From: Hawksworthiomyces lignivorus | Lineage: Eukaryota > Ascomycota > Sordariomycetes > Ophiostomatales > Ophiostomataceae | NCBI GenBank assembly: GCA_002917075.1 | Contig: NTMA01000003.1 | Coordinates: 1,027,801 to 1,091,800 of the forward strand | Direction: 5' to 3' | DNA length: 64,000 nucleotides | Shown: positions 49,269 through 61,357 of the stretch, in pieces | How the letters are laid out: each line of letters starts with the position of its first letter | How positions within the stretch are numbered: position 1 is the stretch's first letter | Notes under the pieces: model-generated | The model's input: only the letters and a program-made list of their open reading frames with translations | Told to the model about the DNA's origin: nothing | Databases searched by the model: none | Position numbers and translations under genes: made by a program

Positions 49269-51798
49269 ATATTGATAAGCACCGTCTTCGGTTCTAATAT
49301 TTTTCATTACTTCTGTCTGTTATTACTCTCAACGTTGCTTGATTTCTCAAGTTAGAACTCTGTCAGCTCTGGACCCCAAAGAAAATATACGCTTCGTATT
49401 CTAACCACTTAAGCTCTCTCTTTCAAACAAAGTAGTACTATCTGTTGTTATGCAAAATTCTCTCTCCTCTCTCAGCGCCTTGCTGTTATTATTTTAAACT
49501 AGGGGGTAGTGAAACCGTTCTATTTATCGTGGCCTTTATTGGATACTCCTCATCCTCTCACTTCTGCACGCCAATGCCAAAGTATGGACATTAGACGATA
49601 GAGTATCATGTCGGACATTATAGACAGCCAGTTAAACTAGTGTGACGGCTGTCTGTTGCCATCTTCTGATCGGCCCTTTCCTCTATCTTGCATATTAGTA
49701 TAAAACCCAGGGAGCTTTTCCCCTTAGACAACTTACACAGTAACACGATGAAGATCTAGTATCACAACTATTACAATTTTATTAGCATATCGAGACCGAT
49801 TCATTTCAACTTCGCCAGCGTCTACGTTAGCAACTCCATACTACATGGTCTTTTCCCCATCGTCTCCTTGTTTTTTGCCTTTTGAGCATTGTGAAATTAT
49901 CCTTATACTGCGGCATGTGTACTGTGATGCTAAGGGATTGTGCTGGGATAGTACATCACCCAGCGGCCACTCCACTACTTTTACTTTTTTTTAATTAAAG
50001 TATAGCTGAAAGGAGAAGCCTCTTGGGTTCCTTAAACTCTAGCTTGAGAAATGAGGAGTGCCAAACTATCTGGGTGGAACTTATTGGAGACTTGATGAAA
50101 ATGATCAATGACTGCACAAGTACGTTGAGGTCATTCATCTATGAAATTAACACCACGGAGATTTTTGGCTCTTTCTGGTATCTACCAGACTTCATATGTC
50201 TGTCCTGTACCACTTATTTAAAAACTTACAATAAAATCTATCCTATGAATCTATCTGGCACAATCTTTGCCGCGGTGTTTTCATCTTTGTTTATTTTCAA
50301 TTTGAACTAAAGGTCTCTCTTTTTCGTCTATTTTCTGCTTCGCTGCTACTGCGCTATCGGAAACAAAACCGAGAGTGGAAAAAAAAAAAAAAAGATAAAA
50401 GGCGAAGAGTGCAAAAGGAGTAGAAAATAAAAGGCTTACTTGTAATGGTTTATTTGGAATTTGTATGGGTGTTTCCTTTTCTGTTCGGACGGATCGATAT
50501 TAAACAGAAACAGAAAAGGGAAAACCGCCCAATCCAGAACCGGCTTGGATGAGAGAAAGACCAGTCTTTCTTCCTGTCACCTCTCTCTACATGCCATCTT
50601 CAGCTCTGCCTTTTTTACCTTGATCTCGTTATGCATTGGTGGATCCCCACTCAACCATAATCCTTACCCCAGATTCTTCGTCACGAGAGTAAATGGAAGT
50701 ACTCCTTATACAATGTCAGAAGAGAAATTCTGAACACGAGCTCCTTCACCTTTTTGCCTAACCCGCCTTGCCTGCTGCTGTCCACTTATATCCTGTATCG
50801 GAAATTCTTCAAATTTATCATGATTGATATTATTTTGTTTCAAGTGGAGACTGTTTAGTTTTTCAAAACAAAAAACCAAATGGAAATGAATGAGAAACGA
50901 CAAGAAACCAAATATGATCACCATACATACTCTCTTAAGAGATAAGGATATACAAACGACAATAAACAGTCCCGCTAGGCCGAGGCGCAATGTATCTGGC
51001 ATTGAGATTTTATCTCTTGGAAGTGTCAGACAATGCAACTCATTAGGAAGAAATATGATACCCTTATTTGCATGTGGCCTAGATTCTTTCCCTTCTTGAG
51101 GACATCCATAGAGATAGTCTAGCGAAACATCTACTTCATATGTTCTACTTGTCACTCTGACAAAAGGAAACGAGCAAGTGATGCTTGATTAGCAAAAGAG
51201 GACAAGAGCTAGCTCCCAAAAACATAGAATGGAATGCGGTTGGGTATGAAATGAAGAAATATGCAAAACGAACAAAGCATGCCAAAAAGAGACGTCTAAA
51301 TCTATCGTCAAAAGGCTATCGCCTTAAGAAAAAAAAAACACCAAATGAACCCCCCAAAAAGAGTCGGAAAACACCACTTTTTATCCCTCGCTTTCACTTT
51401 ATTTCTCCGTGCGAGCAATGACCCACACACAAGCACATGCACACCCATCTCGATCAATATATGCTGCTGGGCCCCTAGTTTCTTTTTTTGTGCCCTTTTA
51501 GACCATGTTTTAATATTATGTTGACCCCTTACTCCCGCCTTCCAGACTTTCTTCCCCCAATCATGTGGAGTACTTTAGACTCTCTGTTCACGTTCCTTCT
51601 CCTCTTTGTTGATATCCTATGTCCCATACTTTATTCTACTGCCTCCTTCCTCTGCCCCGGCTAATGTGCGCTGGCTTTCTCTTGGCATGCAAGGGCTGGG
51701 GATGATTCAGAATCGCTAATAGGTGTTATGCATGTTGGCTTTTAACTGCATACGACGCACTGTTGACGATAATTCTTAAACGGTTGAGGCAGCTGGAC

Positions 51799-54700
51799 TC
51801 AGCTAAGATATACAGGGATACCGTACACGCAAACTGCTGCCGCCGTCAAGTATCGGAACCGGGGAGCGCTACGTGCTCGCACCACTGCTTCGACCAGAGA
51901 TGCAGACGTGTTTGCTGCCACTGGCGATTTTCTAGGGGCGGCTGCCTTTTTTGTGCCTCTTTCGTCAAATGAGCCCTTGGGTATCAAGCCCCACTCCTCA
52001 AACGTTCGCCCGGCAAACCGATCAATGTCCTTGTCTGTGACATCCCACAGCGTGCCTACCACTGCCGGGCATCCTGCGAGCATGTAGTTCCAGACTGGAC
52101 CATGCAGCTCGAACTCGCCGTTGTAGCTCAGCCCTGCCGAGCTACAACCCATAAGCAGCGCTGTAGCTCGACACTGCTCCAGCTTGCGCACGGTGCGGCC
52201 TCGAATATACTGTGCACCACTACCGTGACCAAAATATAGCAGAATGTCCTTTTCGTTGAGCACAGCCTCAAATTCGTCTTCTGTTGGAGGACGTTCAACG
52301 ATGCGTGACCACGACGGTCCACTTAAGCTGGAGGAGAGTGGCCCGTCGAAAGTGGCCTGTGTCGAGGTCAAGTCTCCAGATGGATTAAGCATATATGCAC
52401 CTGAATCAGCTGAAGCTCGATGCCCGCTCGGCCTATTAGGCTCAATCTGGCCCCCAAGCTCATCCACGTCGACGGGAGTCTTCTGTTGCTCAATAATGAG
52501 ACAACGGAGACAAGCTAACGATGGGACACGCGATACGGCCAACTCTTGCATGCAAGGGAGCGCTTCCCAGGGGAACGCGTGAAGTGTCTTATCCAGAATC
52601 AGAACGGTGTGCGGATGATCGAAGCCTCTCGCTTTGGTGCTTGAGTTTACCGCTGAGTGATAGGCGTATAGCGCTTCAAATGTCTCCACAACCATGGAGT
52701 CAAAGTCGATCTCATCGTAGGCGTTGCGCTCACCATGAAACTGTAAAATGTCTACCACAAAGTATAACAGATCGTCCAGCGCGTCATCAAAATCGCAGTT
52801 CTCCGCTGTTGTGTCGCCGAGACCAATAAAAAGATCTAATATGCGAGGGTCGAGAGACACACGAGGTGGCGAAGCTGAAGAAGATGCAGGCGCCTTTCCA
52901 GCCCTCTTTTTGCTACGAACAGGCGCCCGTCGAGATGGTAAGTGCTTGTCTAAAATAATCTGAAAGCTCTTTTGGAATCGAGCAAAGAGTTCTGGTCGCC
53001 GCACATGCTGGGAGAATATGCCACGGAAGCCACCAAGCCAGATCTGCTCCATATTGTCAAGAAGCTCCTTGAGGCGGTTGTCCAGGTTCTCACGCTCAGT
53101 CCACCAGCTTGATTTGGCACCTTTGATAGTCATATCTCGGGCATCATGGCAACTTGCGTTTATGGCCTTGATTATTTCAAGCAGCTCGGTGCGACCCTGC
53201 TGGAAATTGAACATTTCGTTATCAGCATCGCGTGAGATCGCCCGCTCTAGCGGCAGCCGAATCACAAATGGACTGTGATCAGCCTGTAGTTTTGTGATAC
53301 ACAAGTCATGTTTGCTCTCTGACAGCGCGAGAGAAACAACGGTCCAGTCTTTAGGGATAATGTCGATGTAATCGCGCTGGAAACGGCTGATGCCAATGTC
53401 TGCAGTTACTGAAGAGCCTCCTGTAAAGCTTGGCCGTTTCGGGGTATCTTCTAAGCAGCTAGCAGATAAAGTTGTTGCTGCTAATACGGATGTTCCCGTC
53501 GAGACAGCTGGCCACCATGATCCGTCACCACTGCCGGCTATTTTAGATATCGATGCTTTTTCCACCAGCATGGCCTTGCGTTCTCTTTTCCATGTCATAT
53601 TCCGTGCCAGTTCCACAGAGCAACTAGCAAATCCAGGGTGGTTTAAAGAGCGAGGCCTACTCCAAGATGTCGCAGAGAGAATGATGACGACGCTTTGCAG
53701 CATGCTGGATATCCGGTTTAGAGTGCTTGCATCGCCAGATATAGCAGCAATGGCCTGTGCTTCGATGAGACAATCCTGAGCCTCCTGTAACATTTCAACA
53801 AAGTTGACAGCACCTTTAGGCGTCTTTCCAGAAGTAACAAGACTCTTCACTTTGCTGGCGATCGGCGATTTCGCTATTGATAGACGATCGCCATGGTCCT
53901 GTGTGCTGCCACCGCTGGCTGTAATGATACCGGTGCTGACTGCTGGGAACGAAAGCGTAGAATCTTGTATGACAGAGAATACTGCATCACGAGTCATCTG
54001 TTCTGTGCTATGGCCGAACAAGCAGGCTGCAAGAGCCATACGCTCTGTGAGAATATCCATACGGCTTCTCGAAGCTGCAGGAGCACCTCCGCTACCAATG
54101 CACCCGCTATCAGCCCGTAATATGGCAAGAGCAGCAGACCAGTCTTTTTTGTTCAGAAGGGACATAGCGCTTTGAGTCGCTACAACAGCTTGAAGGTGTG
54201 AAATTGAAATATTTCCAATTGATGAATTAGTTGCAAGAGGGGAGGCAGCTGTATGGACGGCTGAGGTTACAGCAGCCACAGCATTGCCTCTCGTAATTTT
54301 CGTTGCTGTAGGACCTGTTTTCCGAGCGCCTGTTCTTTTCGGAGCGGCTTTCGTCGTCGTAGATGTTGCTTTTGCTTTTCTTCCTGCTGTTCCTCGAGTC
54401 CTCTTTTCTGTCACTGGCGCATCTACGAGTTTTTCGACAGCGTTTTCAGGGAGCTTAGGCAACCCTTCGTAGGTTGATATATGTTGGATAACGGCCCTAG
54501 CTACTGCAATCATGTCGTTCTCGCCTTCGTCATCATTTATCTCGCGGTACAAATTGCTGAGCTCGCAGGCGATTTTGGCCTTGCGGCTAGTCTGGTCTAT
54601 GTCAGAGAGTCGAGACCTAGCTTGGGAAATGAATATCGACGCTTTGTCTAGATTGCTGGCTTTGAGCCAGACAGTCCCTTGCCAGGTCTCAGCTTCCGCC

Positions 54701-57700
54701 AGTGCTAGGGTAGCATTCGTGACTGTCGCAATTTTTTGGGCCTGTTCAGCATAATACAATGTTTCTTGAAACATGCCCAAATGAGCGTATATGGTTGATA
54801 GACGTAGGATACTATCAAAGAGAGGATGAAAGAGCGCCCAAAATTGAGGGGATGCAGCCACCTTAGATGTGGTAGTAGAATCGGTCGGAGTATTAGAAGC
54901 AGCTATCGCCAAGCGGTCTTCGTCTAGCGTCACTCGCAAAGATGCGCCGAGATCCGTGTTCGGCTCGGACGCCGCGGTTAATGCTGGAAGATCGGCAATG
55001 CTTTCGTTCCCTTCAGTCAAAGACTCGCTGCCTGGGTTCAATATTTGTTTGATGGAAATTTCCAGCCGGTTCCAGTCTTGAAACAGCATCCGAACGCCAT
55101 TTCTAGCGTTTTGGAGAGCTATTGAAAGGTCTCCTTTTTCGAGAGCTACAGCCGACTGGAGTAAACAGGCATGAGCACCGAGTTTTCTCCGGTGAAATCC
55201 AGTTGATTTTCGATATTTTCGTGCTTGATGAGACTCTTCATCGCCAACAGGCTTAGCTTGCACCAGGTGATGAATTCTATAAACAAAGTATACGTTAGTT
55301 TCATGAGGAACAACGGATGCTGGAGATATCAAAACAACTCACGCTTCATCGAATCGACCAATGGCGATGAAATACTCGGCAAAAGAGAGATGGAAGTTTG
55401 TTAAAGCATCTTTCGAATCCAGTAAAGATTGTTGGAAAAGGCTTCGGGTATGCTCTAGATGTTGCTCAGCCTTGTAGTATTCGCCCATGCGAACGTAATG
55501 AGAAGAGAGTGCTAGTGCAGAGTCGTATCCGAGCTGGTTCGCATTGTTCGGATTATTAGCAGCTTTGGAGAGATTTGCTGATAGCTCTAGAATCTCGGTG
55601 AGAATGGAGTCCCGTCCCATGGCCCTAAGAAACTCTGCAATGGACTGCAGATGCGTCTGAAACTCAGCAATGTCGTCAATGACTAGCTCCAAATCTGACC
55701 CAGTAGGGTTGGACATGATGAGAGACCGCCAAGTTATTAAGCACTTTTTCAGGGTCTCAATATCCGGATAGCCGTGACAAAAACCATCCAAAGAGGTTGC
55801 TAATGTTTGGTAATATTGCAAGTAGCTAGAGAGAGATGCGTCATCTGCCAAACCCTGTTTCTCAATGAGACCGAAGACAGCTTCGATCTGTGGCGCCACT
55901 GCGTCAAGAGCGTCTGGTTGGTCAATGTTGGCCGAGAAGAGTCGAAGAAGTGTCCGTAGTCGCCGTATCGGGAACCGCGTTGGATAGTAGATTTTTAATA
56001 GTGACTCGAGACAAGGGTGGCAGAGGCTGAGGCTGCTGCGCCGATTGGAGTTGTTCACGCCGCCACGGCCGCTGCCGCTACCGTTGCCGAGATGAATAAA
56101 GTGTAGTTGATGCTCAAGGACCGCAGCTTGTTCTAGCTCTTCTAAGCCTGCAGTCCAGTCGATGTGAAACTGTTCGAGACGGTGGATGGACAACAGAGTC
56201 CGTGACAGCGACCAAGCCTTGTCACTGGCCGTCCATGCGAGGCTCGGGGGTTGCTTGTCAAGCGCCGCAGCTACCCGAGCCAAAACACCGTCTTCCACTA
56301 AGCAGGTACGGATCGTTTGGAGCGCGCCAAGAGCTTCGCCGATTTGGCCGACAGACTTGCTCAGATCGGCCATGCGTTCCAGTTTTAGAATTAGCTGCGC
56401 CTTGTCTTTTTCGGGGCCTGTTCGATGTTTGACAGCATCAATGGCACGCCGTAGTGATTTCAGTGCATCTAATTCAGAGCGATCAGCACCTCTTTGTCGC
56501 AAGGCATTGTAGGCCAGATAATAAAAGTGCGAGATCTTGACGTAGTATGAAGAGGCGGCATCTGCCACCTTCATATCGCCCAAGTATTCTAACACGGTCA
56601 ACGAGTCGCCAAGGACGGAGTCAAGCTGGTCCCATATCATTCGCCCCTCTTCAATCATGGTTTTCGTCACAATGAATGCAGAGTCAAGAGTGTGCCGTAT
56701 AGACTGGGTTAGTAGTTGACGCCTCTGCTCGTACCTCAGAAAATCTTTCGTACTGCTCTTTGCGGCAGGGGGTTTTCCTAGCCAACGAAGACAGAATCTT
56801 GGGCACTGGCAGACAAACGATTCCAGCATTGATCTAGTGGATCCGGAAATCTTCATTTCCTGTTGCAGTCCATTGCTATCACCGTCATCGCTGTCGGATT
56901 GGTCTGTGCCTTGGGCAGCCGATCTCGCAATGAGCAAGTTCACAGCGACTTTGCGGACAAGACACACGTTGGCTAGCAGTTCTTCCAGTTCAGCAGTGTC
57001 GCCCTTGAGAGATCCCTTGATTGATTCCAGCACGTCTTTCAGTAATGTATGACTCTCGTGAAGATGCTGTTTAGTCGGATCTTTTAGTTGCAGAGCGAGC
57101 AGCTGTGCCGAAGTAGAGCAACACCTGGCTGGAGAGTCTTCCTTTGGATTCAAGAGCTTAAAAAGTTCGGTTGCCCAGTGAGTTGCATCATCAAGATGCC
57201 CTGTCTCGCGGGCCAAAACGGTGAGAGTTTGGTATATGCTTGATATTGGTGACTTCGAGGTGCGGGTGGTCGTGAATTGGCCGGATTGCATAAGCTCTTG
57301 GATGTGATCAAAGCGGCCGCGGCACGTAGAATATGAGAGCGATCTGCCCGCAGATCGGCTCCGGCGGGCATATGCTGAGAGGCAACGAGAGAAAGGGGCG
57401 AGTATATCTTTGTCGGCATCAAATTGACCATCCGCCTTGTTCATCGCCATCATCCAAGACCGGAGTCGTGCTTCAAGACTGAGTGTCTGCAGTTCCAGAG
57501 CTATCAGTGGTGCGACATTAATTTTGGGCTCGAGAGCACTAGCATCGTCTTTGCTGGCAATACTAGGCGTCAGAGCTAGCAGCAATTGTGATAGAGTTTC
57601 CATTTGGCGCAGTAGTCTCTGCTGGTCTGCTTGGTTGCCAACAGCTGCTTTGGCACTCCGGACGAGCAGCTGAAGAGGTGACGATTTACAACTTCGTCGA

Positions 57701-58764
57701 AGCAATGGCAGCGCCGATTCTGTGTGCCCCGGTTTCTTCAGAGCTGCCAAAATGCGTAGTGCTTGCAGCTGTGAGGCAATGGCCAGCTTGATTATCGGTG
57801 CTGGTGACGAAGATAGGTCCCCGTAATCCAAGAGATCGGCGGATAAGGCAGCAGAAGGTGCTGTTGACGCCGAAGCAGAAGCTGCCGCGGCCGGTTTTGT
57901 TGACAGTTTGTTCGTCGCTTTTGTTGCCTTCCCTGCCGTGGGTGGTGCGGTGCCGGCATCGGAAGAAAGAGGCCCTTGCAGCCGGCGCTTTAGCAGGCGT
58001 AGCTCTCGGCATGCTTGATCTAGCATGTTCAGCCCGACCAGCTTCGCAACAAACGAAGACATGCCCGCTTCCAATTGCAGCTCCGGCAGTGCGACGAGTC
58101 CAGCATCCTGCAATGTCCGCAATGTTGAAAAGGCAACACGCGCACACTCCACCGTGGCTAAACACGCTGCCTGATTGGCTGTTGTTGGCGAAGTTGTTGC
58201 TGCTGCCGTCTTGCTGGCAGGCTTCATTGGCGACGTGGATACTCGGTTCAAAGTACGCGGTTGGAGAGGAGTCATGGGCGCGGAACTCAATCGTCGAAGA
58301 CCACTTCGTGCGGCGGATCTTGTCGGTGGCCATGCATCGCCAGCCGTTGATAATTGCTGTACTCGTGATGGCGTCTTCGGTGTGGGTGGTGTTGGCATCG
58401 GTTTAGCTGCCTCGGTAAGAGACTTCAGTGTCGCATTGATAACGTGAGTGGCAAGCTGTGCCTTCTCCTTGTCCGATAGACAAGCTTCCGCTTCATGTTG
58501 GCCTTCACTGTGAGACGCGGCAGGTCGCCGCGTGGCCGCTGCTGTACCTGGTCTAGAAGAAGCTTTAGCGCCATTAGCTGTGGTAGGTCGCGATATGTGT
58601 GCTTTTCGTGAAGTTTTTGGATCTGTTGGAGCCTGGGTCGATTTGGACTCGGTGTCGCGTGGGAGAAGCAACGCCTTGAGGGAGACGATAGTGGCGGGGG
58701 TGCAGCTGGAGCTCGATGTGACAGCATTGCGGACAGCATCGACCTGAAACTGTAGAGCAGCCAT
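51799..58764 (-). CDS. esp1: Separase (Esp1/BimB/Cut1), C50 cysteine protease
   Basis: Clan CD protease that cleaves cohesin at anaphase onset and is held inactive by securin until APC/C acts. Two exons, 58764-55343 and 55276-51799 (phase 2, GTGAGT donor), encode 2299 residues, in the size range of Aspergillus BimB. The N-terminal 1900 residues are helical repeat-like, with a Pro/Thr/Ala-rich, Lys-containing first 200. The C-terminal protease domain has DKTLHAFPWEALPCMQ, SVSRVPSL-like SRVPSLACLR, then the catalytic His (about 2158) in LLYFGHGSGAQYIRG and catalytic Cys (about 2185) in ALLMGCSSAGL, followed by GCPAVVGTLWDVTDKDIDRF. Both catalytic residues are intact. A basic linker rich in Lys/Ala/Thr near residues 1440-1490 may be a hinge or nuclear signal. 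Confidence 0.96.
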
Positions 58765-59311
58765 ATATGCGGCCGGGACGCGGTGGGAGAGGCAAGAGAG
58801 AGAGCCTCAGGAGAAAATCAGTGACAACGAGAAAGATGATGATAATGTGGGCATAAAAGAAGGGACAAAAAGAAAAGGATATTAGTCGTTTGATCTTTAA
58901 TCATAGCATTCCTAAAGAAGCACCATGGAAATCGCTGTCAAGAAGAAGAGCTAAAACACAAGTAGGACAGAGAACTGAATTATCGAAAAATAGAAACCCC
59001 CCAGCTATGCGGTCACACAATGAAGTGAAAGGAAAATGCAAGCCCGTCTGACAAGGGCAGGGCACCCTACAGCTGCCGCGATCTATTGGCGCGGTTCGGG
59101 AAGCTCCTCAAAATCGTTGTTTGCTAGAGCCGGAACAAAGTCGGTCCATTGTTGGCACAGCAACCAGCGCTAAACTAGACAACCCGCGCTTTTATTGGTC
59201 GGGACCGGCGACAATTTTTCTTAAGATCCGGACCTCTGCGACGTCTCCTCATTGACAAGAACAACCGAAACAAACTTGTCGCTGATCGTGCTAGCTGTCA
59301 CTACGCCAAAA
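58765..59311. promoter_or_regulatory. Divergent promoter between separase and a mitochondrial-type membrane protein gene
   Basis: Head-to-head spacer of 547 bp containing both 5' regions. It is purine-rich on the + strand next to separase and GC-richer around 59040-59220. No individual element could be assigned with confidence. Confidence 0.5.
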
Positions 59312-60038
59312 ATGAATCGTCTTCTATCACGCGGGCTCCGCACTGGAGCACTGCAGAACAGGATGCTTATGCTTCCGCACTCCGCGAAAGTTATTGCGAG
59401 TGCTGCCCGGATCTCTGCTGTCGATCGAAGAATGTCCAGTTCTCTGCCCACGATTGCGCAGCCTTCGTTTTGGAAGTCGCTGGTTCCCAAACCCCTTCGC
59501 CGATCTGAGAAAGGCTCGGAAGCAGCCGCGAGTGGAAGGGCAAGGGCATATAACCCCAAGGAATGGAATCCGGCAACGTTTTTCATATTTATCTTCTTAT
59601 TCATCGGTTCGATGTCGATCCAGATGATTGCGCTCAAGAAGGACTTCGACACATACATGCGGCAGTCGGAAGTAAAGATTGGGCTGCTGCGGGAAGTGGT
59701 TGAGCGAATCCAGAAGGGAGAAGATGTCGACGTCGAGCGGATCCTCGGGACTGGCGACCCAGAAAAAGAAGCGGAATGGGAAGCAGGTGAGGGCCTGAAT
59801 ACGAAATTCTACTAGCTCTTTTACGTCTTCCAGTTGCAAGTACTGACGATTTGTAGTGTTGAAAGAGATCGAGCGCGACGAGACACCCCGAAGCTCCAAG
59901 CGACAAGAGAAGAAAGTGGCAGAAGCAAGCCCTGCTATGAGCTCGACGCCAGACGAGCAAGCAGTCTCTGACTCTCCAAAGAACGCAGGGGGATCCTCTT
60001 CATCAGTCAAAGTAGCTTCGGCAACAAGTTTCTATTGA
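59312..60038 (+). CDS. Small fungal mitochondrial-type membrane protein (DUF5321-like)
   Basis: Exons 59312-59786 and 59857-60038 (phase 1; TTTGTAG acceptor) give 218 residues. The first 50 residues are Arg/Ser/Ala-rich without acids, as in mitochondrial presequences. A conserved core follows: PSFWKSLVPKPLRR, NPKEWNPATF, one transmembrane helix (about 89-107) and a charged amphipathic helix with ALKKDFDTYMRQSEVKIGLL and EVVERIQKGEDVDVERIL. The tail after 180 is Ser/Lys-rich. The pattern fits a conserved fungal family I recall as DUF5321, thought to be mitochondrial, with no defined function. It shares a promoter region with separase and ends 47 bp from the convergent sirtuin gene. Confidence 0.82.
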
Positions 60039-60085
60039 GCCTTGTACGAACGCTTTCCATGTATATTATAAAGTCTATGAAGTTA

Positions 60086-61357
60086 TCACGAGAGCATGTC
60101 TCTGAATAAGGCGGGGTTGACATGGCCTGCGGCCAGCCCATCGGCCTTGTCGGATTGGTTTCCTGGTGCGGACTTCATTAGCTCTTCTACGAGCATTGGC
60201 AAAGCAGTGCCCGTTGGTGCCTCGACGCGAACGGCTTGAGCACCTTGCTGCTGCTTGTCTACGTCGGCGAAAAACACATCTTCCCCGCGGACGCCGCCCA
60301 TGTTGACAATAGCAATGGGCATTCCTCGGTCTTTTGCTCGCTTGGCCAGGCGCCATGCCGAGTATGTCGCAAGCGAAGTAGCAAGAACTAGAAGTCGGCC
60401 TGCTTGGTCGATTGCGGCTTCCGCGGCATGCTTCACTGCCGGAGATATGCTTTCTCCAAACATGACAACAGCTGGCTTCAGAATGCCCGGCCACCTTGCT
60501 CTGCTTTCGTTTTCGTTGCTGCTGCTGCGGCTGGTTCGGTTTTGCGGCGCCCAAGCTCCATCGCCATCAACTTCTACGGCCAGCTGTGTTCCATCAGCTG
60601 CTACCGGAGGATTTGCGAGGCAGTGCGGACAGGGCGGGTAGCGAAATGTTGTGTATGGTGCGCCGGGCACGTCGACGTCGCCATCTGGGTTGGTACGGAT
60701 GCCGCGGATGCCCAGGGCAGGCGATGCAGCCGCGGTTGGATTGTCGCTTTCAAGAGCGCCGGATGCTATTGCATCGGCTAGAAAGGCAGCCCACGCAGGA
60801 TTGAGGCGAGCCAGTTCCTCCTGGAAGGAGTCGCGGGGATACTCGTGGTAGCAGGTTGTGCAAACGGTGGCCCGGAGGTAGCCGTGAAGCTCTACGGTGG
60901 AAGGATGATCCGGGTGGGCCATGTGGTGAAAAGAGTCGACGTTCTGGGTGATGACTGAGTGAACGTAGCCGAGGCGACCCAAGTCGCGCAGCGCATAGTG
61001 GCTGGCATTAGGCTTAGCATTGCGAAGAGTAGTCCAACCCAAGAAGCTCCGTGCCCAGTAACGCTTCCTTGCTTCGTGACTCGCTAAGAATTCGTGAAAA
61101 TAAATAGGGCGGTAAGTTTTGTTAACACGGTATGTACCATTCTCGCCGCGGTAGTCAGCCAGGCCACTAGCAACAGACAGGCCGGCGCCGGTCAGAACTA
61201 CAGTAGAAGGAGGTAGTCCTCGGGGCGGAGGAGCAGTCATAAAGGCCCCGAGTGCGGTCACAGCCGCCTGTGTGGTGGTGGCGTGCCGTGGGATAATGCG
61301 TGGAGCCGCAAACACGTCAGTATAGGGAATACGCAGAAGCGGCTTCCGGGCGGCCAT
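60086..61357 (-). CDS. SIRT4-like NAD-dependent protein deacylase (class II sirtuin)
   Basis: Single-exon gene, 423 residues. Sirtuins use NAD to remove acyl groups from lysine, and the SIRT4 branch is mitochondrial. The basic N-terminus (residues 1-30, no acids except one Asp) is compatible with import. Motifs: GAGLSVASGLADYRGENG (57-74) for NAD binding, TQNVDSFHHMA (137-147), catalytic His158 in ELHG, and the zinc pairs Cys166/Cys169 and Cys243/Cys246. The stretch between the two Cys pairs is longer than the usual zinc loop and Ala/Asp/Pro-rich. An Asn/Arg/Ser-rich insert follows at about 265-290. The C-terminal half has VMFGESISPAVKHAAEAAID and a Rossmann-type VLATSLATYSAWRLAKRAKD. Start ATG has G at -3 and +4. 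Confidence 0.93.
   Translation of the reverse strand: MAARKPLLRIPYTDVFAAPRIIPRHATTTQAAVTALGAFMTAPPPRGLPPSTVVLTGAGLSVASGLADYRGENGTYRVNKTYRPIYFHEFLASHEARKRYWARSFLGWTTLRNAKPNASHYALRDLGRLGYVHSVITQNVDSFHHMAHPDHPSTVELHGYLRATVCTTCYHEYPRDSFQEELARLNPAWAAFLADAIASGALESDNPTAAASPALGIRGIRTNPDGDVDVPGAPYTTFRYPPCPHCLANPPVAADGTQLAVEVDGDGAWAPQNRTSRSSSNENESRARWPGILKPAVVMFGESISPAVKHAAEAAIDQAGRLLVLATSLATYSAWRLAKRAKDRGMPIAIVNMGGVRGEDVFFADVDKQQQGAQAVRVEAPTGTALPMLVEELMKSAPGNQSDKADGLAAGHVNPALFRDMLS

Larger units (their letters stand above)
43015..51798. other. 8.8-kb intergenic region with no supported protein gene
   Basis: The largest gap in the window, between the Zn2Cys6 start and the separase stop. The first 2 kb are purine-rich on the + strand (pyrimidine-rich in the direction of the regulator), including a dense purine tract at 44703-44990, as expected of a long promoter or leader. 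A moderately GC-rich patch at 47.4-48.0 kb contains an unassigned minus-strand frame. Microsatellites lie at 48251-48270 and 49243-49268. From 48.2 to 51.7 kb the DNA is AT-rich with dispersed pyrimidine tracts. Open frames longer than 60 codons are few and show no family motif. Confidence 0.5.
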
